NCBI RefSeq assembly: GCF_016545825.1
Contig: NC_052613.1
Coordinates: 38,513,790-38,577,789 of the forward strand
Reading direction: 5' to 3'
Length of the DNA stretch: 64,000 bases
Origin: Eucalyptus grandis
Lineage: Eukaryota > Streptophyta > Magnoliopsida > Myrtales > Myrtaceae
Of this stretch, positions 33,342-43,653 are shown piece by piece. The notes beneath the pieces were generated by a model, which did not search any database, was not told where the DNA came from, and saw only the letters and a list, made by a program, of their open reading frames with translations. The position numbers and the translations under genes are program-made. Every line of letters begins with the position of its first letter. Positions within the stretch are counted from its first letter, which is position 1.

Positions 33342-36300
33342 ATGGCTGGCGCTTGCAGCTGCGGCATCGTGGCTCATCGACCCCTGTTCGAGCTCAAGCT
33401 CCCGCAAGCCCGTCCTCCGTCCCTTCGACCCAAGAACCACCACCAGCAACGCGGCCGCATTTCATCGCACGCCCATCGCCCTCGCCCGAATTCGAGCCTC
33501 CACAGGGGCCGCCTCAATTCCGGGAATGCCGAGCTTCCTAACCTGCCCTTGTTGCCAAGTTCCAAGCTTGAGTTCGCTGTGAGGGATCAGTGACTGATGT
33601 GGCTTCTTTGACTTTTTTTTTCTTCGGGGTTCCTCCCACTTGGATTTTGGGTTTTCTGAGAAGTGAGTTTTCTTGGGTTTTTTTTTTTTTTTGGCTGGAC
33701 AGGTTGGTGCGCAGAGAGAGTACGATTCTTCAGCTGGAGATGCTGAGTTGCCTATCTCCGACCCAAACCAAGAGGAGTTTTCTTGGTCCTCTGTTATTCT
33801 TCCGTATGATTTCTCTCTCTGTTTTGCACTGTTCTTGTTTTTATCCTTCCGGTGGCTACCTTGTTCTCGGGGGACTGATGGCATGCATTGTTTGTGATTC
33901 CACATAATTCAGCGTTCCATTCGACAGTGCTTCGGCTTGAGGATGCGTGAGGATTAACATCAAATTTGAGTCCTGCATTGGTCCCCTTTCCCCTCTTTTG
34001 GAGAGCATAACAGAAATTTGAATCTTTTTTTTTTTTTTTATGACAATGTGCTAATTTCAAGAAATTATATGTCGATCACTAGTTATTGAAGGCACAGGAG
34101 GAAATAAATTGTCTAAGGGCATGCTGTGTACACCTTTCGATGTCTATATGGTCTGCTGGTCTTAGATAGCCAGGAATTGACTGCCTTTAATATATCTAAG
34201 AGATGGATCTTCCAGGTTCTTGTTCCCAGCACTCGGGGGATTGTTATTTGGTTATGATATTGGTGCCACTTCGGGGGCAACTCTCTCGATGCAGGTAAAA
34301 AGATAAAATCATGTTTTTATCATTTTCTTTTGATCAAATAAAAGTATGGAAAGATCCCATAAAAGCACTGTATTGTTTGATGCTCGGGTCTGTCATTTTG
34401 CCACGCTTTCAGTCTCCTCAGCTTAGTGGCACTACTTGGTACAACCTCTCAGCTGTTCAGCTCGGTCTTGTGGTATGATTCACATATCAAATCTCAAATG
34501 CTATATGTATAGCATTTTATTTCTGTGCAATGCATGCGCCAATTGAAATATCTGTTTCGATTGGTCATAGGTTAGTGGTTCCCTTTACGGAGCTCTTCTA
34601 GGTTCCCTTCTTGTGTATCCGATTGCAGATTTCCTTGGTACTCTCCTCACTTGCATTTTTCGTCTTTTATAATTCGAATAGCCAGCTTCTTAGACACTCT
34701 AGATAACTTTTTCTGACTATAAAGGGAGGAGGCGAGAACTTATCACAGCAGCTGTACTCTATGTCTCTGGTGGTGCTATCACATCTCTTGCCCCTGGTCT
34801 TGGTGTTCTGTTATTAGGAAGACTACTCTATGGCCTAGGCATTGGCCTGGTAAGTTAATTGAACGCTTGCATGCTCTTTGTTGTTCTTGTGAATTCTCAT
34901 CTTGTTCTTGGTCATATGCCTCAAATACACGATTTCCACAGGCTATGCACGGAGCACCTCTTTATATTGCGGAAACGTGCTGCCTCAGATTCGTGGAACC
35001 CTGATATCTTTGAAGGAACTCTTCATAGTTCTTGGGATTCTGGTAACTCTTAGAAAATGCATATTTCTGTGAAAACATGTGTAACTTTTCTTGAAAATGA
35101 TAATGATCCTTTTGGCAGTTGGGTTATTTTGTGGGAAACTTACAAATTGATGCCATTGGGGGGTGGCGATACATGTATGGAGTGGGTGCCCCTATTGCAT
35201 TAGTAATGGGACTGGGCATGTGGAGTCTCCCCCCATCTCCTCGCTGGTTGCTTCTGAGGGCTGTCCAAGGTAAAGGGCCTTTACAAGACTACAAAGAGAA
35301 AGCTGTTGCTGCCCTGAGCAGATTAAGGGGACGACCTGCTGGTGACAAGGTGTCCGAAAGACAAATAGAAGACACTCTTGTCCCGCTGAAGTCTGCCTAT
35401 GCAGATGAGGAACCCGAAGGAAGTTTTCTGGAGGTATTCCAGGGGCCTAGCCTAAAAGCCTTCATCATCGCTGGCGGTTTAGTCCTTTTCCAGCAGGTAA
35501 ATTTACTGATACGCCTAAAGTGGCATATTCTTTTCTTGCTCCTTTCTTCTATCATATGGTATTTATCGGAGATCGGTAAAAGTTGTGGTTTGTAAACAAA
35601 TTCGCCACCTGGTTTTTGGCAGATCACTGGACAGCCAAGTGTTCTCTATTATGCAGGCCCAATTCTCCAGGTACATGACAACTTCCATTATTTCTATCAT
35701 TTGAAATTCAATCAATGATGACTCGACCTGATCAAAATTTTGTTTTTGATGCTCAAGAGTGCTGGCTTCTCTGCTGCTGCTGATGCTACCAGAGTTTCAG
35801 TTGTAATTGGCCTTTTCAAGGCATGATTAATTCTTTATAACAGCCTATCGTGTGTTTTTCTGTCCTTAGGCTTCCCTTTGTCAGTGACCAATTTTGCTTT
35901 CCAATGATACTTCTTTAGTTACTGATGACATCGGTAGCTGTTCTAAAAGTTGATGACCTCGAAGAAGACCCTGCTGATTGGAGGTGTTGCTGGGATTGTA
36001 TGTATCTTGTCCTACTTCTTATTTTTTCCACCCAAGAATCTTCCGACTCTCTCCATTAGTCTTTAATGTCAAGGATGTCCCAGAAAATTATAATGGACTG
36101 TTTCATTCTCTTTTTTATGTGTTCAGGTTATCTCTTTACTCTTCCTCTCTTCTTATTACAAATTTCTCGGAGAATTCCTCTGTTGCTGTTGCTGCTTTGC
36201 TCCTGTATGTGGGTTGCTATCAGGTGACTAATATGTCTTCGACGAACTGCCATTCCAGGCGTCTTCATTTTCTGCTGTTCAACTCAAAAATTAAATTGAA

Positions 36301-36919
36301 ATAATCTATCACGTCAACAATTTGAATGCAATGTAATAATTTTTTTCCATTCTACCGCTCTCAAAGTTTTATAGTTATCTTTCTGCCTCAAAATTGAAAT
36401 TAAACTAGAAATCATCATTGGATTCTTGCAAATTGATGTTCTATGCATAATTAGCCCATCATTTTTACCATTTTCACTTACACGCACGCCCTTGTTACAT
36501 ACTGCCTAATACGTGAGTGGTGAACCATTGTTAAGAGCATAGTTCTTTGTGCTGGTTGTCAGATATCATTTGGACCCATCAGCTGGCTTATGGTATCAGA
36601 AATATTTCCATTGCGCACCAGAGGGCGGGGAATCAGTCTTGCAGTACTGACAAACTTTGGATCAAATGCCAGACCTTCGCCTTCTCACCTTTAACGGTAG
36701 TCAATATTAAGTGATCCGGATTTGCTTGTCCTGTATTTTACCTCTCCAGGGTGATTGATGAAAACACTGTATTTTGTTTTGCAGGAGTTGCTAGGAGCTG
36801 AAAATGTTTTCCTCCTTTTTGGGGTTATTGCTTTGCTATCGCTCTTGTTTGTAGTCCTCCTTGTCCCAGAGACCAAAGGTTTGAGCTTGGAAGAAATCGA
36901 GTCCAAAATCCTCAAGTGA
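33342..36919 (+). CDS. Plastid D-xylose-proton symporter-like 3 (MFS sugar transporter), frameshifted
   Basis: Sugar porter of the MFS, closest to the plant D-xylose-proton symporter-like group whose member 3 is predicted chloroplastic. Fourteen exons: 33342 to about 33578, 33703-33803, 34216-34294, 34413-34472, 34571-34637, 34725-34849, 34942-35042, 35119-35496, 35633-35670, 35758-35820, 35919-35997, 36127-36223, 36563-36696 and 36785-36919. An Arg/Ser/Pro-rich transit-peptide-like N terminus (MAGACSCGIVAHRPL) is followed by GGLLFGYDIGATSGATLS, the DFLGRRREL loop, LLLGRLLYGLGIGLAM, GGLVLFQQITGQPSVLYYAG and the PETKGLSLEEIE tail of sugar porters. Single-base losses hit exons 7, 11 (two) and 12. 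Exon 13 lacks about 4 bases and has an odd end (TTTAACG). Intron 10 starts GC. Either sequence errors or a young pseudogene. Confidence 0.9.
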
Positions 36920-37880
36920 AGGCAGTCGCACCATAACAATTTGTCGAAAGCTCTACGACAACAAGAACCTTGACAAATCTGTTGATGCATGTCTCTTCCC
37001 AGCTGTGCAATTAGCAGGATTACTCAAATGCTCCTTTTCAATCCCAAGTCCTAATATTGTTGACAGGACAAAGTACTCTCAGTTAATGACATTTGCACAG
37101 TGATCTTGTGGAACTGTACGGCTATTGGATGGAACTGTACGGCTATACTTGTTTCTGATGTATATGTTAGAACTCAGATGTAGACTCGTGTATATGTAAA
37201 TTGTCTCGGCGAACCCGATCCATGTTCAGTCACTTGAGCTTTTTTGCAGTATCATCTTAGCTCTTGGATTTCTGTACCGTGTTATTTCTTTATTCACCCT
37301 TTAGCTGGGAACCGAAGAAGCTTGCTGTTGTAGCATCTTGTGGCCGTTGTAGCAGAAGAACAACTCCAAAAGCAGCCAACATCAGTTTGGTACCCCAACA
37401 ATTTTCCTATGGTCTTAAATTGACATTCATCAAACAGAGGCCATGAAAATTTCGGGACATTTTGTCAGAAAGAAATTGCAAGGCTCATTTCTTGTTGGAG
37501 GATAGGGTGTTGAACACGGGCCACTAATGTGGAAGAACTCTAGTAGCTTCCTGTAAGAAACTAGAGAGCATCACTCCACCTCAGAAGCTAATTCTAACTT
37601 GTCGTGTACAGAGATTTTCTTTCGAGCCGATTGTTCTTTATCCACATGTTATGGGCATTTCAAACCTGTCACCGTTCACCAGATTTCTACTGTTTTTCTT
37701 TCCAGAATGAGAGAAAATGATGGGAAGAAAGAAAACCATTTTTTAAAAAAAGAAAAAGGTACCGATTTTTTTAGTGGTGAAGAGAGAAGCTGTGGCCTCA
37801 GCCTCAATTGTCACCCCAATTCAGGAAATCTGGAATATCCTACTTTGTCCTACATGGCAACCAGTAGCACTGAGTTGGTG
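36920..37880. other. Intergenic: transporter 3' UTR and activase upstream DNA
   Basis: Begins with the transporter 3' UTR (repeated GGAACTGTACGGCTAT at about 37110 and 37131). No other gene is seen. Confidence 0.5.
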
Positions 37881-37932
37881 CCACGTGTCGGCCGAGCAAT
37901 CCTGATGGTTTGGCCGTTGAGGGTTTATAAAA
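37881..37932 (+). promoter_or_regulatory. Activase promoter: G-box and TATA box
   Basis: A perfect G-box, CCACGTGTCGG (core 37882-37887), lies about 40 bp upstream of TTTATAAAA (37924-37932), which lies about 130 bp before the activase ATG. G-boxes near the TATA are usual in light-regulated photosynthesis genes (known). The assignment to this gene is by position. Confidence 0.65.
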
Positions 37933-38060
37933 CCCCACTGGTCCTCTTATTTCTCTGCGCTTAGGGGCTTGTTCAGACCGAGTCATCCAGACACGCACAA
38001 GCTTCAAGCACTTGTCCAAGCAGCTTGTCGTTTGATCAAGTCCCAAGTAAACATTAGCCT

Positions 38061-40463
38061 ATGGCTGCCACAGTTTCAACCGTTGGAACTGTTAACCCGG
38101 TAATTTCCCGCCATTTTCCAACTCTACGATCGCGCCTCTCTTTCTCCGTGCGTCCTTCATTGCGATTTTGTCTCAGTTCTGGAAGCAAGTGGGCGTGTGC
38201 TTATAATGTCGGACAGTTACACTAGGCTGTCATTGAGAAAGTGACTTTATGCTATTTTCATTCATGTATTGGTTTGAAGTTCACTTTTTTCTTCTTTTTT
38301 TCGTGGGGAAGTTCAAAATTTTATTGCAGCTTATGGAGGAGGGGGATGCATTAGATCAAGTTTCAGTGTTCACTTAATCATGTTCTTTGATTTTTTGCCT
38401 TTCCGGTTTTCTAGATTTTGTGAGATTGAAATAAGACTTGTACTTGATTTGTGTTCTTCTCCCATTCAGGTGAAGGGTAAAAACTCAAAACCATGCTTCT
38501 CAACTAGACGTTGCAGCCACATCCATCTTAGTTTGTTTATACAGCTTGTGAAAATTGTTTCTAGCTCCTTAATCACAACGACTGCATGCTCATCATAAGA
38601 ATTTTGCGTTGATCCAGTTGAGCTTGAACAGCTCGAGCTCTGGAGACTCCGTCCCCCGTTCGGTCTTCTTGGGCAGCAGCCTAAAGAAGGTGAACTCCAG
38701 ATTCACCTCCCCAAAGGTTTCATCCGGCAGCTTCAAGGTTGTCGCTGAAGTTGAAGAGGACAAGCAGACCAACAAGGACAAATGGAAAGGCCTCTGCCTT
38801 CGATACTTCTGATGACCAACAGGACATCACCAGAGGAAAGGGATGGTTGATTCACTCTTCCAGGCTCCCATGGGGACCGGAACTCATTATGCGATCATGA
38901 GCTCATACGATTACATCAGTGCTGGCCTTCGCCAGTAAGTGTAGACATGTTTACCATCTGAGACTAGTGCTCGCGATTTCCTTTTATGAGATGGTCCCTG
39001 TGACTTGTGCTCATACTGCAAATGTCTTGTGCTTCAGATACAACCTGGACAACAACATGGATGGTTTCTACATTGCTCCTGCTTTCATGGACAAGCTTGT
39101 AGTTCACATCACCAAGAACTTCATGACTCTCCCTAACATCAAGGTTAGTAGCTGAACTTTTTGGTTCTGATGAGACCAAGGAGTAATTTGCTTTTCGATG
39201 TTTGATCTTGGTTTTCGTCATTCTGTTTTAGGTTCCTCTGATTTTGGGTATCTGGGGAGGCAAGGGTCAGGGCAAATCCTTCCAGTGTGAACTTGTCTTT
39301 GCCAAGATGGGAATCAAGTGAGTTCTTCGTGAACTCATGAGAAGTTTTTGGAAGATTAAAAGGGAAATCTAACCTATAAAGTGAACAATTGCCTATGATT
39401 TTATCTACTAATTGGTTGATTGTGCAATATCAGCCCCATTATGATGAGTGCCGGAGAACTGGAAAGTGGAAACGCTGGTGAGCCCGCAAAATTGATCAGG
39501 CAAAGGTATCGTGAGGCAGCTGATATCATCAAGAAGGGCAAGATGTGCTGCCTCTTCATCAACGATCTCGATGCTGGTGCTGGTAGGCTCGGTGGGACCA
39601 CTCAATACACTGTGAACAACCAGATGGTGAACGCTACCCTCATGAACATCGCTGATAACCCGACCAATGTCCAGCTCCCCGGTATGTACAACAAGGAGGA
39701 GAACCCCGGGTCCCCATCATCGTCACTGGTAACGACTTCTCCACACTGTATGCCCTCTCATCCGTGACGGTCGTATGGAGAAATTCTACTGGGCACCAAC
39801 TCGCGAAGACCGCATTGGTGTTTGCAAAGGTATCTTTAGGTCCGACAATATCCCCGATGAAGACATTGTCAAACTCGTTGATAACTTCCCCGGCCAATCT
39901 ATTGGTAAGTATAAACACAATTTTCTGTTGGCAATTGTTCTCTCCAAATTTTCCAAAAGGGATCATGTTTCAAACACCTCTATGAATGATTGTGATAATT
40001 ATAATTAATACGGTGGTTATGGGAAAACTGTCCATTGAGAATGAGGAGTTCGAAAATGGAAACTGAAAACTGACTTGAGATTCAATGCATGTCGAGTGAA
40101 AGAAAGTTATCGTAAAATTCTACCAACCATTTTGAGGGGATGTAGTCATTCATGAGCTTGCTTGCTCCTGCTTGCAGACTTCTTTGGTGCCCTGCGTGCT
40201 CGTGTCTATGATGACGAAGTAAGGAAGTGGATCTCCGGTGTTGGAGTTGACAGCATTGGAAAGAAGCTCGTGAACTCAAAGGAGGGTCCCCCAACTTTCG
40301 AGCAGCCGAAGATGAGCCTCGACAAGCTCCTTGAGTATGGAAACATGCTCGTTCAGGAACAGGAGAACGTGAAGAGAGTCCAGTTGGCTGACAAGTACTT
40401 GAGTGACGCCGCCTCGGTGATGCCAACAAAGATGCCATGGAGAGCGGAACCTTCTTCAGCTAG
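38061..40463 (+). CDS. RCA: Rubisco activase, chloroplast (short-form C terminus), frameshifted
   Basis: AAA+ ATPase of the stroma that uses ATP to free inhibitory sugar phosphates from Rubisco. Exons: 38061-38099 ([13 protein letters not shown]), 38618-38934, 39038-39143, 39232-39317, 39434-39904, 40178-40463. Walker A is GGKGQGKS, Walker B FINDLDAG. Other core blocks: [63 protein letters not shown]. Allowing for the last indel, it ends near GTFFS with TAG at 40461, so it lacks the redox Cys extension of the long isoform. Five 1-base indels break the frame: an extra T (near 38793) and a missing base (near 38840) that compensate, and missing C residues near 39706, 39752 and 40407. Residues are otherwise extremely conserved, which argues for sequence error over decay. 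Confidence 0.92.
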
Positions 40464-40951
40464 AATGCTCACTCTGGAAGTTTGATTGTTTGGTGTGTTC
40501 ATCTGTCGTTCCTAGTGGTAGCAAAATGAGGAGTCATAAGCTCATACTTTATGAATGCAAGCAAGCAACGGATTCCTTTCACATGACAAGAACTAGTTTC
40601 GACAGCCAGAATTGAGAGCTGTAGTTGCAAGCACCAGGACATCCTGTCTTTGTTGTTTCTTTTTTGTGCTATATTAAAAAAAAAAAAAAAAAAAATCTTG
40701 ATGTTTGGGCAATCCTTTTTCAGTCTCGCACTTGCATCCATGTTTGCACAGAGCAGAAGCGCAACCTAATACTGATCCTAGTGAAGTCAATGTGCTGAAT
40801 GGTCAGCAGTAATTTACTGTAGAATATCATTTTTATTGCTTGTACATGATACGCATTTCGACACAGAAGACTGAATGCTGCGCTGATACAACATAATTAA
40901 CATTTGCTAATCCACAATATACATGAAGAATCGAGAAAAAATGAAATTCTA
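40464..40951. other. Activase 3' UTR and intergenic DNA
   Basis: The first 100 bp match the downstream region of the activase pseudogene (GTTTGATTGTTTGGTGT). A long A-run lies at 40676-40695. Nothing else is seen. Confidence 0.5.
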
Positions 40952-42720
40952 TTATTGACAGCAGAGGGGATGTCCGTTCCACTTTTCAGTTGGCCTGAGT
41001 ATTCTTCCATAATTCTCTTCTTCCATAGCTACAATGCAAGAGAAAGCACGCGGTAAGATTCGCAGATGATGAAAGCCCTGGGACAATGGTCAATGCAGTT
41101 GCACCCATGGATTCTCATGGTTACTTGAATTTCTTCAGTAGTCCTGTGACTTGTCTCTTTACACTGCATTTTTCAGAAGGCTAAAGAACATATTTTACCA
41201 GGGGATTGCGAAAAAAAACCTCCCATGAAAATTTACCGCCAGGTCTACAGGAATGGCTTGTCTATGCTCTCGGCCTGTGATTAGTAGTTACTAATCGACC
41301 AAAGCTAGTTCATTTATTTGTCTTAACCTCAGAAAGAACGTTACAATTGGCATGGACTGGAAAAATCGAAATTTACCTTCATGGGCATTGGTCGATGCCG
41401 GGATATGCGTAGAAGAGTTCGTAGCAGAATGGAAAGCAGTAGTGGACGATGCCTCTTGGTTCCGAAGCAAATTACTGACGGCCTCCTGACCTTCTCAACC
41501 ACGCCTCCATCAGCAGGGACCTTCCGAGGGACTTATTGCCTCGGTTATCACTTGAGACAGTGCCCTGTCATCTTCCCTGGTTCAAACTTATGCATTATAT
41601 ATTCCTTCACCGACACCCCTTATCTAACTTCCGCTCTGCAGGAGTATCCTGCAGGTGCCCCCTAACAGCAATGTTTGCAGGCCGACCAGCTGCCGAACCT
41701 GCTGCTGGAGAACTGACCGTTAGGTTCTGGATCTTTGAAGCAACAGCATGAGTTGCATCTGTCGCATAACCTGGCGCATTCTGAATTTTTGAAGCGATAG
41801 TATAAGTTGCATCAGTTGCATAAGCCGGCGTTTTGGATTTTGGAAGTGATTGCCTGAGTTGCATCAGAAACCATGGTATATGCTGGTGCGAGTTTCTCCG
41901 TCATGGTTTCAGTCATTGTCTTGTCAGGACTAAGAGGGTTTCCTTTACTGGCTTCAGTTTCGTGATCGATACTGTTTGGCAAAAGATGCTTCTCCGATAT
42001 GACCGGATTGCTCTCGGATGCTGCCTAGCCTTCTCCTTGCAGTCTTCAGGTGCCAGCTCCGACTCGTACACTGAAAAGAGCAAAAAACAGAAAATGATTC
42101 TTCAGAACTTCATATCTCCAGGGTCACATTTCTAACGATTTGATTCCCAAAGAGAGAGTATTCCTTTTGACTTCGGAAAACTCCACTCGCGCCGAGCCCG
42201 GTCGGGAATGCTCTCCTTTTCCAGAGCATATTTCAGAAAGAGCAGTCGGGAAGCGATCCAATATCTTCTGTATGGACCTTTCGATACTACTAAACAGTAG
42301 AGAATGAAAAAGGAGGATGACATTACTTGGGGCTCCAAGATACTGGCGTCTTCTTCAGCATCATCTTCATCCAAGCTGACCCCCCCACAACGGCGTGGTG
42401 TTGCCGCGTTGGCGTTTCGCTTTTGCCGAGGCTGAGGTGCCATCTTCTAGCCCTTTCTTTCACTTTGGCAAGAACAGACTTCTTGTTGTTGGGGTACGAG
42501 TGGAGGTGGTCGTCTTCCAGATCGTGGCCCTCATAAACGTCGGGGAGGTCGAGGACCACCTGGAACTTTCGCCTGGTCCGTCTGCAACATGGTTAGAATA
42601 CGAGAGCAATGATCACATGGCCCATTGGGCAACAGTGTCAATTCAGACCAACAAGAATGAACCGAGGACGAGCGGTCATTGAGGAATGCCGATGCGCGCC
42701 GGAGGCGTTTCACCGTCCAT
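40952..42720 (-). CDS. LTI65/CAP160 (RD29-type) stress protein, frameshifted
   Basis: Hydrophilic, low-temperature/ABA-responsive protein of the CAP160/LTI65/RD29 family. Minus-strand exons: a 5' exon ending at 42327, 41377-42070, and 40952-41028. Signatures in order: acidic lead-in DVYEGHDLEDDHLHSYP; the basic KKSVLAKVKERARRW block; VSLDEDDAEEDASILEP; VYESELAPE across the first junction; TEKLAPAYTMVSDATQA; EYIMHKFEPGEDDRALSQVI (the P-GE-D-ALS block typical of the family); and the short last exon EEENYGRILRPTEKW. The frame is lost inside exon 1 (near 42400), several times in 41400-41830, and near 41530. A candidate ATG at 42718-42720 runs only 14 codons before a stop, so the true start is unresolved. 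Protein function in the cell is poorly known even for studied members. Confidence 0.8.
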
Positions 42721-43653
42721 CTCTTTACCATAAAGGAGCTGCTCGACCGTAGGGGTGGTCGGAGTCCGAGGACTCGGGGTGCTGCTCTTGCTGTATCTCA
42801 GCCTCCCATCGAATCGCTGAGCCATCTAGCTTCACCCGACAATCCCACAAATCTCCCAAGAACAAAAGGAAAAAACGATCCCTTCACGAGCTTCGGTTTC
42901 TACGTGAACTTCCTATCTCCAAGAACACTTTCGAGAGGGCGTCATCACCATCCCAAGGGCCCGAGAGCTTTAACACCTGAGGAGCGACGCTCGCGCACGG
43001 TTTTGCGGGGCCAAAGCGAGGACGAAGAGGCGCGGGAGATCAGTGCCATCGGATTGGCAGGGGACTATATAAAGCTTGTGGGCGCGAGCTGTTACACTTG
43101 TCCGAAAAGGAACCGGACAATGTCCATGCATGGCACAAGCAGCAATTCAGAGATCCCTTCAAAATCCCGTTCCTCGGAAGGAGCCCAACGGCTAAACCGT
43201 TTTATTCCTGAACAGCGGCTGACGATCCGGAGATACAAGCGCGAGGCCAGCAGGGGAAAACTGTTGAAAACACAACCGTCGGTCCGGGGCTACTTACTAA
43301 CTCTTTGCTTACGATGAAATAAATTATTATTCAGGCAGTATATTAAAAACTATTACGCAATCATTTTAAAAAAAAAAATCATGAAAGTCGTCATGATATA
43401 AAGTTTAGGATAATTAATGATGGTTACATGTGAAGCTTAGGGAGTCCGCAAAACCAGCTCCAACCTCATCGAGTTGCAGAAGCCCAAAGCAAACAAAAGA
43501 AGCCAGACGCAAAAAGCCCATTAACGAAGTTCCTCTTCTTCTGCAAAACCCTCTCTCTCTTTTTTTTCTCCCTTATCCTCCTCCTCCTGCTGCTCCTGCT
43601 GCTGCTGCAATTTCTGGAGACTGAGGGGAGGGAAAGCTCGATAGGAAGCGACG
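42721..43653. other. Bidirectional intergenic region between the LTI65-like gene and TOC75
   Basis: Holds the divergent upstream regions of the two genes. A 212-codon plus-strand frame (42679-43317) overlaps the antisense leader and has no domain I recognise; I take it as chance. 43320-43430 is AT-rich. Confidence 0.45.
43066..43283 (-). promoter_or_regulatory. Upstream elements of the LTI65-like gene: TATA, RY and DRE core
   Basis: On the minus strand, going away from the gene: a TTTATATAG TATA-like box (43066-43073), an RY motif CATGCATG (43125-43132) and a DRE/CRT core ACCGAC (43278-43283). DRE cores are the known targets of DREB/CBF factors in RD29-type promoters. An ACGTG core (42902-42906) lies in the presumed leader. 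Motifs are short, so chance matches are possible. Confidence 0.45.

Noticed and set aside
42679..43317. 212-codon plus-strand frame between the LTI65-like gene and TOC75
   Set aside because: Overlaps the antisense leader of a recognised gene, has no known domain and runs through promoter motifs.
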